Shown: positions 26,466-33,962 of the stretch, in pieces
Layout of the letters: every line of letters starts with the position of its first letter
How positions within the stretch are numbered: the stretch's first letter is position 1
Assembly (NCBI RefSeq): GCF_002149035.1
Contig: NZ_NGFP01000056.1
Span: 1-39,241 of the forward strand
Direction of reading: 5' to 3'
From: Streptosporangium minutum
Lineage (GTDB): Bacteria; Actinomycetota; Actinomycetes; Streptosporangiales; Streptosporangiaceae
Length of the DNA: 39,241 nt
Notes under the pieces: model-generated
What the model saw: the letters and a program-made list of their open reading frames with translations, nothing else
Told to the model about the DNA's origin: nothing
Database searches by the model: none
Program-made: the position numbers and the translations under genes

Positions 26466-29108
26466 TCACTCCCCGGCGCGTATCCGCACCGAGGCGGCCG
26501 TCGTGCCGGTGGGTGGGATCTTCTTGCTCTTCAACGCGAACGTCATCACTTTCTTGAAGACCGGGGCGGCGATCTCCCCGCCGTAGTAGCCCTTGTGCGG
26601 GTCCTGGATGACCGCGAGGACGACCAGGCGGGGCTTGTCCGCCGGGGCGAAACCAACAAATGTCGAGGTGTAACCGCAGTATCCCTGGCACTTGGGGTCA
26701 TAGCGCATCGCGGTGCCGGTCTTGCCGGCCACCCGGTAGCCGTCGATGGCGGCGAGGTTGCCGGTGCCCTCGTCGCTCACGGCCGCCTCCAGCATCCCGG
26801 AGACCTCCCTGGCCGTGCGCTCGCTGACCACCCGGGTCTGCTTGCCCGCCGGGGACGGCACGAAGGCCCCGTTCTCGGCGGTGGTGCCGGCCACGATCTG
26901 CGGGGTGACGCGCACCCCGCCGTTGGCGATGGTCTGGTAGACGCTCGCCGTCTGCAGGGCGGTCACCGACACGCCCTGCCCGTAGGCGATCGTGCAGCGC
27001 TGGCTGCCCGACCACTTCTTCCAGTCCGGAAGGAGCCCGGCCTCCTCGCCGAGCAGGCCGGTGCCGGGCTTGGCGCCGAACCCGAAGCGCTCCAGCATCG
27101 CGTGCAGCTTCTCGTCGCCGACCCGCTGCGAGGCGAGGATCGTGCCGACGTTGCTGGAGGTGGCGACCACGCCGGAGAAGGTCAGGCGCTCCACGGGGTG
27201 CGGATGGGAGTCGCGCAGCACCCGGTCGGCGCACCTGATGTTGTCGGGGACCTTGAACACGGTCTCCGGCCGCACGGCTCCCGACTCCAGGGCCGCCGCC
27301 GCGGTGATGACCTTGTTGGTGCTGCCCGGCTCGAAGACGTCCGTCACCGACCGGTTGACCCAGTCCTCGGGGGCGGTCTTCTCCCAGTTCTTCAGGTCGA
27401 GCTCGGGCGCGTTGGCCATGGCGACCACCTGCCCGGTCGCCACGTCGAGCACGATGGCGCTGCCGGTGCGGGCGCCGGTGGCCTTGACCTGGTCGGTGAT
27501 CGCCTTCTGCGCCGCCCACTGGATGTCGCGTTCGACGGTCAGCCGCACGTCCCTGCCCTCCACGGGCGTCTTCAGCGTGCTGCGGGTCATCGGGATGCGC
27601 TGCCCCTCACGGCCCGTCTCGATGAACTGCTCGCCGTCGCGACCGGCGAGCAGGCTGTTGTAGGTGTTCTCCAGCCCGCTCAGGCCCGTGCCGTCGTCGC
27701 CGACGAACCCCAGCAGGGTGCCCGCCAGGTCGCCGCCGGGGTAGTCGCGCCGGTAGCGGTGCTTGCTGCCGACGCCCTTGAGCCTGGGCTTGTGCTCCAT
27801 GATCCGCTGGGCGACGGACGGCTCGACGGCGGCGGCCACCTGCTGGTAGCGGCTGGCGGCGTTGCCGAGCTTGGCCGCGATCTGCTCCTTGGGCAGGTTC
27901 AGCTCCGCGGCCAGGGCCGTGGCCACCCGGTCGCGGTCGGCCGGCGCGACCTCCGACGGGTCGACGAAGATCTCGCGCGCCTCCAGGGTCAGCGCGAGCT
28001 CGTGCCCGTTGACGTCGGTGATCGAGCCGCGCCGCGCGGGCAGCTTCTCGCCCCGCACCCGCTGCTCGGCCGCCTCCGCCATGTACACCTTGGAGTCCAG
28101 GCCCTGGAGCTGCACCAGCCGCCCGGCGAAGATGGACAGCACGAAGGTCATCGCGATGAGGCCGACGTTGATCCGCCTGCCGGGGTTGCCCAGGCGCAGT
28201 ACGGCGGGCGGGCGCACCGGCGGGCGGGGCGGCCTGCCGCCCCGGCCCGGCATGCGGCCGGAACCGGCCGTCTGCCCCTCCCCTCGCCCCGCGACGGGGC
28301 GGATCCGTCCCGGAGAGGTCTGCGGCGCCTCCGGGCGCGGGGAGCTGCGCGGCCTGCGCGACGTCTCCGGTCCCGGCGGCCTGCCCGACCTGCCGGCTCC
28401 CTCGGGGCGCGCGGACCTGCCGGGCCTGCCCGCTCCGGGGGGGCCGCTGGGCCTGCCGGGCCCGTCCGGGCGCGCCTTGCCCGTGCCCGCCGGACCACCC
28501 TGCCCCGCGGGACGCGCCCTGCCGGTGCCCTGTGGACCGCCGGCGCCGTCGGGACGCCCCTTGCCCGCGCCCTGTGGGCCGTTGGCGCCGTCAGGACGCC
28601 CCTTGCCCGCGCCCGGGGAGGCAGGCCTGCCCGGCCCGTCGGAACGCGCCTTGCCGGCGCCCTGCGGGCCGCCTGGCCTGCCGGACCCGTCGGAACGCGT
28701 CTTGCCCGCGCCCGGTGGACCGCCCGGCCTGCCGGACCCGTTCGAGCGCGCCTTGCCGCCACCCTGCGGACCGCCGACGCCGTCCGGGCGCGCCTTGCCC
28801 GCGCCCTGCGGACCGCCGTCCGGGCGCGCCTTGCCCGTGCCCGGAGCGCCGGCTCTGCCCTGCCCTTCGGAACCGCCCGGCCTGCCGGGAGAGGCGGGCC
28901 TACCGGGGCCGTCGGCCCGTTCGGGCCCGCCCGGGCCCTCCGGCCGGGCTGGCCTGCCGGAGGAGCCCGGCCTGCCCGTCACATCCGGACCGCCCGGTCT
29001 GCCGGTACGGCCGGGCCCTCCCGGAGCCCGGCGGCCGGAGCCTCCGGCGGGTCCGCCACCGGAACCACCACGGCCGGGGCCGGGGCCCCGGCCGCCCGTC
29101 TCCTTCAC
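26466..29108 (-). CDS. ftsI: FtsI/PBP3 class B penicillin-binding protein with long repeat extension
   Basis: An 880-residue septal transpeptidase, clearly longer than usual actinobacterial FtsI (about 600-700). Residues 1-312 are a basic Gly/Pro/Arg/Ala-rich cytoplasmic extension with tandem GAGKARPDG-type repeats. One membrane helix follows at 313-335. The PBP dimerisation domain contains RRGSITDVNGHELALT and the RRDYPGGDLAGTLLGFVG segment. The transpeptidase domain has the active-site EPGSTNK (Ser596, Lys599), SSN (Ser651, Asn653) and KTGT (Lys796). No PASTA domains are present. GTG 29108 overlaps the ftsL-like stop (GTGA) and its ribosome site is weak. The repeat region is one open frame to the start, so the extension looks genuine, although an unrecognised internal start nearer the membrane helix cannot be excluded. 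Confidence 0.94.
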   Translation of the reverse strand: MKETGGRGPGPGRGGSGGGPAGGSGRRAPGGPGRTGRPGGPDVTGRPGSSGRPARPEGPGGPERADGPGRPASPGRPGGSEGQGRAGAPGTGKARPDGGPQGAGKARPDGVGGPQGGGKARSNGSGRPGGPPGAGKTRSDGSGRPGGPQGAGKARSDGPGRPASPGAGKGRPDGANGPQGAGKGRPDGAGGPQGTGRARPAGQGGPAGTGKARPDGPGRPSGPPGAGRPGRSARPEGAGRSGRPPGPETSRRPRSSPRPEAPQTSPGRIRPVAGRGEGQTAGSGRMPGRGGRPPRPPVRPPAVLRLGNPGRRINVGLIAMTFVLSIFAGRLVQLQGLDSKVYMAEAAEQRVRGEKLPARRGSITDVNGHELALTLEAREIFVDPSEVAPADRDRVATALAAELNLPKEQIAAKLGNAASRYQQVAAAVEPSVAQRIMEHKPRLKGVGSKHRYRRDYPGGDLAGTLLGFVGDDGTGLSGLENTYNSLLAGRDGEQFIETGREGQRIPMTRSTLKTPVEGRDVRLTVERDIQWAAQKAITDQVKATGARTGSAIVLDVATGQVVAMANAPELDLKNWEKTAPEDWVNRSVTDVFEPGSTNKVITAAAALESGAVRPETVFKVPDNIRCADRVLRDSHPHPVERLTFSGVVATSSNVGTILASQRVGDEKLHAMLERFGFGAKPGTGLLGEEAGLLPDWKKWSGSQRCTIAYGQGVSVTALQTASVYQTIANGGVRVTPQIVAGTTAENGAFVPSPAGKQTRVVSERTAREVSGMLEAAVSDEGTGNLAAIDGYRVAGKTGTAMRYDPKCQGYCGYTSTFVGFAPADKPRLVVLAVIQDPHKGYYGGEIAAPVFKKVMTFALKSKKIPPTGTTAASVRIRAGE
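28460..28850 (-). repeat. Coding tandem repeats in the FtsI cytoplasmic extension
   Basis: About nine imperfect units with the core G[AT]GKARPDG (variants GKTRSDG, GKGRPDG, GRARPAG), separated by GGPQ or GRPGGPP spacers and repeating every 14-18 residues (about 42-54 bases). The units differ by base substitutions in third and other positions, so the array is not freshly expanded. Confidence 0.8.
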
Positions 29109-29617
29109 CGGCCCGTGCCCGGCACTCGCTCCTGCCCGGCGGGCATCTGGCCGTCGCTCGCGGCCCGGCTGTCGGCGGAGCGGTCAGGGGTGATGACGTT
29201 GGCCTCGTCCCAGTCGGGTCCCTGCCCCTGCTTGGCGGAGCTGTCGGAGAGCGCGCCGGGCATCTCCAGGCGCATGTTCGCGTTCTTCAGCTCCTCCTTC
29301 TTCTGGCGGAGCTGGTCGTTGGCGCTACGGAGCTCGTTGACCTTGTAGGAGTCCTGGGCGAGGACGGTGTTCAGCAGCAGCAGGCTGACCAGGCCACCGC
29401 AGAGCAGGCCGATCACGAGCAGCATGAAGGGAGCACGCGGCGCGCGTCCCGGCCGGGCCGCGGGCGCCGCGGACGCGGCTGCGGGATCGGCGACGGGCGC
29501 GGTCCTGACCGGCTTGGTCCTGCGCACCTGCGGCGTCGCGCGGGGCGCGCGGACAGGACGCCCGCCGCGGCTCGGCGCGGTGCGGACGACCGACTCACTC
29601 CTTGTCAACTGCCTCAC
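29105..29617 (-). CDS. ftsL: FtsL-like division protein, single TM with coiled coil
   Basis: A 170-residue bitopic protein at the ftsL position between rsmH and ftsI. A basic, Ala/Pro/Arg-rich cytoplasmic segment (1-63) is followed by one membrane helix (about 64-85) and a heptad coiled coil (about 90-117: [19 protein letters not shown]), then a hydrophilic tail. FtsL-type proteins pair with DivIC/FtsB and FtsQ to activate FtsWI. The sequence itself is poorly conserved, so the name rests on topology and position. GTG 29617 overlaps the rsmH end by 23 bases with GAGAGGA just ahead. The 3' end overlaps ftsI. Confidence 0.85.
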   Translation of the reverse strand: MRQLTRSESVVRTAPSRGGRPVRAPRATPQVRRTKPVRTAPVADPAAASAAPAARPGRAPRAPFMLLVIGLLCGGLVSLLLLNTVLAQDSYKVNELRSANDQLRQKKEELKNANMRLEMPGALSDSSAKQGQGPDWDEANVITPDRSADSRAASDGQMPAGQERVPGTGR

Positions 29618-30587
29618 GGATCCTCTCTGCAGCCCGACACCGGGCTGAGGCCGCCCGCGGGTTGCGGGCCACCTCCTCTTCGCTCGGAAGCTCGGCTCCC
29701 CTGGTCAGAAGGGCGAACCGCGGCTGGTGAGCCGGCAACGGGACGGGCAGCCCCGGGGGGCCGGTCTCCCTGGTTCGCGCCGCGAGGACCTGCTTGGTCA
29801 GCCGGTCCTCAAGGGAGTGGTAGGCGAGCACGACCACGCGCCCGCCGAGCGTCAGTGCGTCCAGCGCGGCGGGGAGCGCGCGTTCCAGTGCTGTCAACTC
29901 CGCGTTCACCTCGATCCGCAGCGCCTGAAAAGTCCTTTTTGCGGGGTTTCCCCCGGTACGTCGGGTAGCAGCCGGAATTGCCGTTCGGACAATCTCCGCC
30001 AGCCGCTTGGTAGACGTTATGGCCTCGTTGCCCCGTTCCTTGATGATTAGGCGTGCGACACGCGGGGCGAATCGCTCTTCGCCGTAATCCCGGAGAATCC
30101 GGATGAGTTCGGCGGCCGAGTAGGTGTTGACGACGACCTCGGCCGTGAGCTCCTGGTCACGGTCCATCCGCATGTCCAGGGGCGCGTCGTAGGAATAGGC
30201 GAAACCGCGCTCGGCCTCGTCCAGCTGGGGCGAGGAGACCCCCAGGTCGAACAGGACGGCGTCGACACGGGGACGGCCGGCCTCCGCCAGCACCTCGGTC
30301 AGCTCGTCGGAGACCGCGCGGACCAGCGTGGTCCGCTCCGCGTACGGCGCCAGCCGGGCCGTGGAGCGCTCGATCGCGGTGGGATCGCGGTCGATCCCGA
30401 TCAGGTGCAGCGAGGGGTGGGCGGCCAGCAGCGCCTCGGCGTGGCCGCCGAGGCCGAGATTGGCGTCGACGACGACGGGGGCGGGGCCCGCGAGCGCGGG
30501 AGCCAGGAGCTCGAGCACACGTTCGAGCATCACGGGCACATGGCCGCCCGGAGCATGCAGATCACGCATATCGTTTTCGGCGCGCAT
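29595..30587 (-). CDS. rsmH: 16S rRNA (cytosine(1402)-N(4))-methyltransferase
   Basis: A 330-residue SAM-dependent methyltransferase (formerly MraW). It starts [18 protein letters not shown], with the SAM-binding [16 protein letters not shown] and the family motif [46 protein letters not shown] and [11 protein letters not shown] occur later. ATG 30587 was chosen over ATG 30569 because a G-run precedes it, but both are plausible. The longer frame to 30722 is not conserved in style. It is separated from mraZ by 222 bp, unusually wide for this cluster, with no confident promoter seen in the gap. Confidence 0.95.
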   Translation of the reverse strand: MRAENDMRDLHAPGGHVPVMLERVLELLAPALAGPAPVVVDANLGLGGHAEALLAAHPSLHLIGIDRDPTAIERSTARLAPYAERTTLVRAVSDELTEVLAEAGRPRVDAVLFDLGVSSPQLDEAERGFAYSYDAPLDMRMDRDQELTAEVVVNTYSAAELIRILRDYGEERFAPRVARLIIKERGNEAITSTKRLAEIVRTAIPAATRRTGGNPAKRTFQALRIEVNAELTALERALPAALDALTLGGRVVVLAYHSLEDRLTKQVLAARTRETGPPGLPVPLPAHQPRFALLTRGAELPSEEEVARNPRAASARCRAAERIREAVDKE

Positions 30588-30809
30588 GAAGCGCAACCCC
30601 CCTCTCGCCGCCTCGCTCACGGATGCGCGGCGGACGTTCATCGGTGTCTTTACTGGCCCCCACCCCCGGGCCGTCCGGCCAGGTCCCCATCCGCACCCGT
30701 ATGTCCGCCTGTCACCTGACACCGGGGAAGGTGCATCAGCTGACGTGCGTCGTGGTTGCGGGTGGAGACCTCGCCGAACGACGTTTTCACCGATGAGTCG
30801 ACCGTGGAG

Positions 30810-31241
30810 TCACAGAATCCCTGGCAGCACCTCCTCCGACAGATCGGCAAAAGCCTGCTCTTGGTCGGCCAGATAGGTGTCCCAGGCGTGAGCGTCCCAG
30901 ATCTCCAGCCGTGTGTTGGCCCCGATGACCGTGCAGTCACGGCGCAGGCTGGCGTATTCGCGCAGAGCCTGCGGGATGGTGACCCGGCCTTGTTTGTCGG
31001 CGACCTCGTCAGATGCGCTGGCGAAGAAGACACGGCTGTAGTCGCGGACCGCCTTGGCGGTCACCGGCGCGGTGCGCAGAGCCTCGGTAATGCGCTGGAA
31101 CTCCTCTACGGGAAAAACGTAGAGGCAGCGCTCCTGGCCTTTGGTGATCACCAGACCCTCCGCCAGCTCCTCACGGTACTTCGCCGGCAGGAACAGCCGT
31201 CCCTTGTCATCGAGACGCGGGTGATGAGTGCCGAGGAACAT
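30810..31241 (-). CDS. mraZ: MraZ transcriptional regulator of the dcw cluster
   Basis: A 143-residue protein with two SpoVT/AbrB-like half domains, seen as [16 protein letters not shown] and [16 protein letters not shown]. MraZ forms a ring-shaped oligomer that binds tandem short repeats in front of its own gene and controls the dcw cluster. ATG 31241 is fixed by GGGAGGTG 6 bases ahead. A GTG at 31250 overlaps that site and was rejected. Matching 10-bp-spaced operator boxes lie about 50-90 bases upstream, overlapping the promoter. Confidence 0.97.
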   Translation of the reverse strand: MFLGTHHPRLDDKGRLFLPAKYREELAEGLVITKGQERCLYVFPVEEFQRITEALRTAPVTAKAVRDYSRVFFASASDEVADKQGRVTIPQALREYASLRRDCTVIGANTRLEIWDAHAWDTYLADQEQAFADLSEEVLPGIL

Positions 31242-31291
31242 CGGCCCCACCTCCCGTGCCTAGCGGAGCGCGTGGCGCTGTGGCCCCTGCT

Positions 31292-31327
31292 CTCCACTGC
31301 GCACCACCATACTCCACTTCTCTCCAC
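31292..31327 (-). promoter_or_regulatory. MraZ operator: four 10-bp-spaced GTGGAG-type boxes
   Basis: On the minus strand, four direct hexamers start exactly 10 bases apart: GTGGAG (31327-31322), GTGGAG (31317-31312), GTGGTG (31307-31302) and GTGGAG (31297-31292). MraZ is known to bind such tandem pentamer boxes with 10-bp periodicity ahead of mraZ. The E. coli form is TGGGN, so the TGGAG/TGGTG core here is a variant. The boxes overlap the promoter, which suits repression. Confidence 0.85.
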
Positions 31328-31333
31328 CGTCAA
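31306..31333 (-). promoter_or_regulatory. Probable mraZ (dcw cluster) promoter
   Basis: On the minus strand, TTGACG (31333-31328) and TATGGT (31311-31306) are separated by 16 bases, a fair housekeeping promoter. The second MraZ box lies wholly in the spacer, with the first straddling the -35/spacer edge. Transcription would start near 31300, leaving a leader of about 60 bases before mraZ. Confidence 0.6.
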
Positions 31334-31389
31334 CTGATTCCACACCTCTTCACCGCCCGTTTCGGCGACGTTTTCCCAGGTCAATGAGG

Positions 31390-31405
31390 GTGGAGCGGAG
31401 TGGAG
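31390..31405 (+). promoter_or_regulatory. Second pair of GTGGAG boxes in opposite orientation
   Basis: On the plus strand, GTGGAG occurs at 31390-31395 and 31400-31405, again exactly 10 bases apart. They are oriented toward the moxR operon, 62 bases from the nearest mraZ box. Two boxes may be a weak MraZ site, but G-rich chance similarity is possible. The rest of the 31242-31734 gap shows no convincing gene. A GGAACC at 31628-31633 resembles an ECF sigma -35, but its -10 is poor. Confidence 0.4.
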
Positions 31406-31734
31406 GGGGGGAGAGCGTCCCACACAGGGCGCGGGCGTGTCGACAACGGGGCAGTTGGCCGGGCGATTACGAAATCGACGGATCGGCGGCGACGGAGGGG
31501 GGAAAGTGGAGCGCTCCGCGGACTTGTCACGAGATCGGCACACCTACCGCACCTGAACGGCATGATCAGCGCCCACACTATGGCTGTTCACCCGGAATCA
31601 GCCTTAATGCCCACATAGAGTCGCCCAGGAACCTGCGGCGTCGTAGTGTCGGTACTCACAATGGAAAAGGGGCCGTAAAGGTCCCGAAAATACAACCCCC
31701 CGGCGCGAAACCGCCGCACCTTCATGGAGGCCTG

Positions 31735-32712
31735 GTGGCAGTAACCCATGACGTCTCACCTCGGCTCGATGATCTGGTCGTCACGGCGCACCGGATCCGC
31801 CAGGCGATCGAGTCGGTGATCGAAGGCAAGGGCGACGTCATCCGCCTGACCTTGACCGTCCTGCTCGCCGAGGGCCATCTCCTCATCGAGGATGTGCCCG
31901 GAGTCGGCAAGACCATGCTCGCCAAGGCGCTGGCACGATCCATCGACTGCCCGGTCCGCCGGATCCAGTTCACCCCCGACCTGCTGCCCAGCGACATCAC
32001 CGGGGTGAGCGCCTACAACCAGCAGACGAGGGAGTTCGAGTTCAAACCCGGACCGGTGTTCGCCAACATCGTGGTGGGCGACGAGATCAACCGGGCCTCG
32101 CCCAAGACCCAGTCGGCGCTGCTGGAGTGCATGGAAGAGCACCAGGTGACCGTCGACGGCACGACCTACCGGCTGGACTCCCCGTTCATGGTGATCGCCA
32201 CCCAGAACCCCATCGAGATGGAGGGCACCTATCCCCTCCCCGAGGCCCAGCGCGACCGCTTCACCGCCCGGATCGCCATGGGCTACCCCGAGCCCTCGGC
32301 CGAGCTGGAGATGCTCGACGTGCACGGCGCCGCCTCCCCGCTGGACAAGCTCGAACCGGTGGCGACCACCGCCGAGGTCCAGGCACTGATCGAGGCGGTG
32401 CGCGCGGTCTACGTCTCACAATCGATCAAGAAGTACGCCATCGACCTGGTGACCGCCACCCGCCAGACCCCCGAACTGCGGCTCGGCGCCTCCCCGCGCT
32501 CGACCCTGCAGCTGGTCCGGGCGGCCCGGGCGCACGCCGCGCTCGCCGGACGCGACTACGTCATCCCCGACGACCTGCAGGATCTGTGCCTGCCCGTCCT
32601 CGCCCACCGGCTGCTGCCCAGCGTCGAGGCCCAGGGCCAGCGCCGCATGCCCGAGCAGGTGATGGCCGACCTGGTCCGCCGGGTTCCCGTGCCCGAGGCA
32701 CAGGCCAAGTGA
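31735..32712 (+). CDS. MoxR-family AAA+ ATPase
   Basis: A 325-residue AAA+ ATPase. Walker A is EDVPGVGKTMLAKALAR, Walker B VVGDEINRASPKTQSALLECMEE with the following sensor-type IATQNPIEMEGTYPLPEAQRDRF, and a C-terminal lid domain follows. MoxR proteins act as chaperone-like ATPases, usually with DUF58 (and often von Willebrand-type) partners. The DUF58 gene overlaps directly here. GTG 31735 has GGAGG at 31726-31730, with a rather short spacing, so the start is moderately sure. The longer frame back to 31384 covers regulatory sequence. It is the first gene of the unit divergent from mraZ. Confidence 0.94.
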   Translation: MAVTHDVSPRLDDLVVTAHRIRQAIESVIEGKGDVIRLTLTVLLAEGHLLIEDVPGVGKTMLAKALARSIDCPVRRIQFTPDLLPSDITGVSAYNQQTREFEFKPGPVFANIVVGDEINRASPKTQSALLECMEEHQVTVDGTTYRLDSPFMVIATQNPIEMEGTYPLPEAQRDRFTARIAMGYPEPSAELEMLDVHGAASPLDKLEPVATTAEVQALIEAVRAVYVSQSIKKYAIDLVTATRQTPELRLGASPRSTLQLVRAARAHAALAGRDYVIPDDLQDLCLPVLAHRLLPSVEAQGQRRMPEQVMADLVRRVPVPEAQAK

Positions 32713-33962
32713 CGTCAGGCCTCAAGGCGCTCACCGCCCGCGGCCGGTCGTTCCTCGCATCCGGCGCCGCGGCGCTGCTGTGCGCCTTCATCCTCGGGGA
32801 GCACGATCTGCTCAGGATCGGCGTGCTGATCGTCTCCCTGCCGCTGCTGGCGGCGATGGTGGTGGCCCGCACCCGCTACCGGCTGAGCTGCGCGCGCCGC
32901 CTGGACCCGCCCAGGGCCGAGGTGGGCAGCGAGGCCACCGTGACGCTGCGGCTGGAGAACGTCACCCGGCTGCCGACCGGCCTGCTGATGATCGAGGACA
33001 CCGTCCCCTACGCGCTGGGGGCACGGCCCAGGTTCATCCTGGACCGGGTGGAGTCACACGGCGTCCGGGAGATCGACTACCGCGTCCGGTCCGACCTGCG
33101 CGGCCGCTTCGGCATCGGCCCGCTCACCATCCGGATCAGCGACCCGTTCGGCCTGGTCGAGCTGACCAGGTCGTTCAGCATCAGCGACACGCTCGTGGTG
33201 ACGCCACAGGTCGTGGCGCTGCCGCACGTCCGCCTCTCCGGCGAGTGGACGGGCGGGGGCGACAGCCGTACCAGGAGCGTCGCGGCCGCCGGCGACGACG
33301 ACATCGCCCCGCGCGAGTACCGGCAGGGCGACGACCTGCGGCGGGTGCACTGGCGCTCGACCGCCAGGTACGGCGAGCTGATGGTGCGGCGTGAGGAGCA
33401 GCAGTGGCAGAGCCGGGGCGCCCTACTGCTGGACACCCGCCGGTACGCGCACCGGGGTGAGGGGCCTCGCTCGTCGTTCGAGGTGGCGGTCTCGGCCGCG
33501 GCCTCCATCGGCGTGCACCTGGCCCGCGAGGGACTCGGCCTGCGCCTGGTCACCGACCAGGGCGCCGAGCACCTCACCGACACCGGGCTGAGCTGGTCGC
33601 TGCTGGACACCCTCGCCGTGACCCGGACGAGCTCCTCGCGCTCGCTGGAGTACGGCATAAGCGCGCTGCGCCAGGGCGGCGGCGACGGCCTGATCGTGGC
33701 GGTGCTCGGCGGGGTCGACGTGGAGCAGGCCCGGGCGCTGGCCCGGCTGAGGCACGGCAACGTGACCGGCGTGGCCGTGATGCTGGACGTGGCGGGCTGG
33801 GAGCGGCCCGAACTCGGCCAGAACGAGGACTACCAGGCCGCGCAGGCGATTCTCACCGGGACGGGCTGGCGCGTCGTGCGGCTGCCCGCGGGCGCCTCGA
33901 TCGCGAGCGTATGGCCGGAGGCCGCGCAGCGCGGGCGATTCACACTCACTAGGGACGGCTGA
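32709..33962 (+). CDS. DUF58 domain protein
   Basis: A 417-residue protein starting at GTG 32709, overlapping the moxR stop (GTGA). Two hydrophobic segments near the N-terminus (about 12-55) anchor it in the membrane. A beta-rich stretch follows, then the DUF58 signature APREYRQGDDLRRVHWRSTA, followed by a von Willebrand A-like region (ALLLDTRRYAH...). DUF58 proteins are regular partners of MoxR ATPases, but their molecular role is unknown. A third coupled gene encodes a transglutaminase-like protein, a combination widely seen in actinobacteria. Confidence 0.93.
   Translation: MTSGLKALTARGRSFLASGAAALLCAFILGEHDLLRIGVLIVSLPLLAAMVVARTRYRLSCARRLDPPRAEVGSEATVTLRLENVTRLPTGLLMIEDTVPYALGARPRFILDRVESHGVREIDYRVRSDLRGRFGIGPLTIRISDPFGLVELTRSFSISDTLVVTPQVVALPHVRLSGEWTGGGDSRTRSVAAAGDDDIAPREYRQGDDLRRVHWRSTARYGELMVRREEQQWQSRGALLLDTRRYAHRGEGPRSSFEVAVSAAASIGVHLAREGLGLRLVTDQGAEHLTDTGLSWSLLDTLAVTRTSSSRSLEYGISALRQGGGDGLIVAVLGGVDVEQARALARLRHGNVTGVAVMLDVAGWERPELGQNEDYQAAQAILTGTGWRVVRLPAGASIASVWPEAAQRGRFTLTRDG

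Noticed and set aside
26316-29348. Open frame of about 1010 codons on the plus strand opposite ftsI and murE
   Set aside because: It is the antisense shadow of high-GC coding sequence. It lacks a ribosome site, family motifs and natural composition (Arg/Gly/Ala/Val-rich), while the minus-strand frames carry complete FtsI and MurE motifs.
30710-30721. TGTCACCTGACA inverted repeat in the mraZ-rsmH gap, with a GACAC resembling a WhiA site
   Set aside because: Arms are only 5 bases and GACAC is very common. There is no second site and no promoter next to it.
30637-30723. A 28-codon minus-strand ORF (starting [11 protein letters not shown]) between mraZ and rsmH
   Set aside because: No ribosome site, no coupling to neighbours, and Gly-rich composition expected by chance.
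31628-31655. GGAACC followed 16 bases later by CGGT, resembling an ECF sigma promoter for moxR
   Set aside because: Only the -35 half is convincing. The -10 element does not fit well, and a GGAACC hexamer is frequent in GC-rich DNA.
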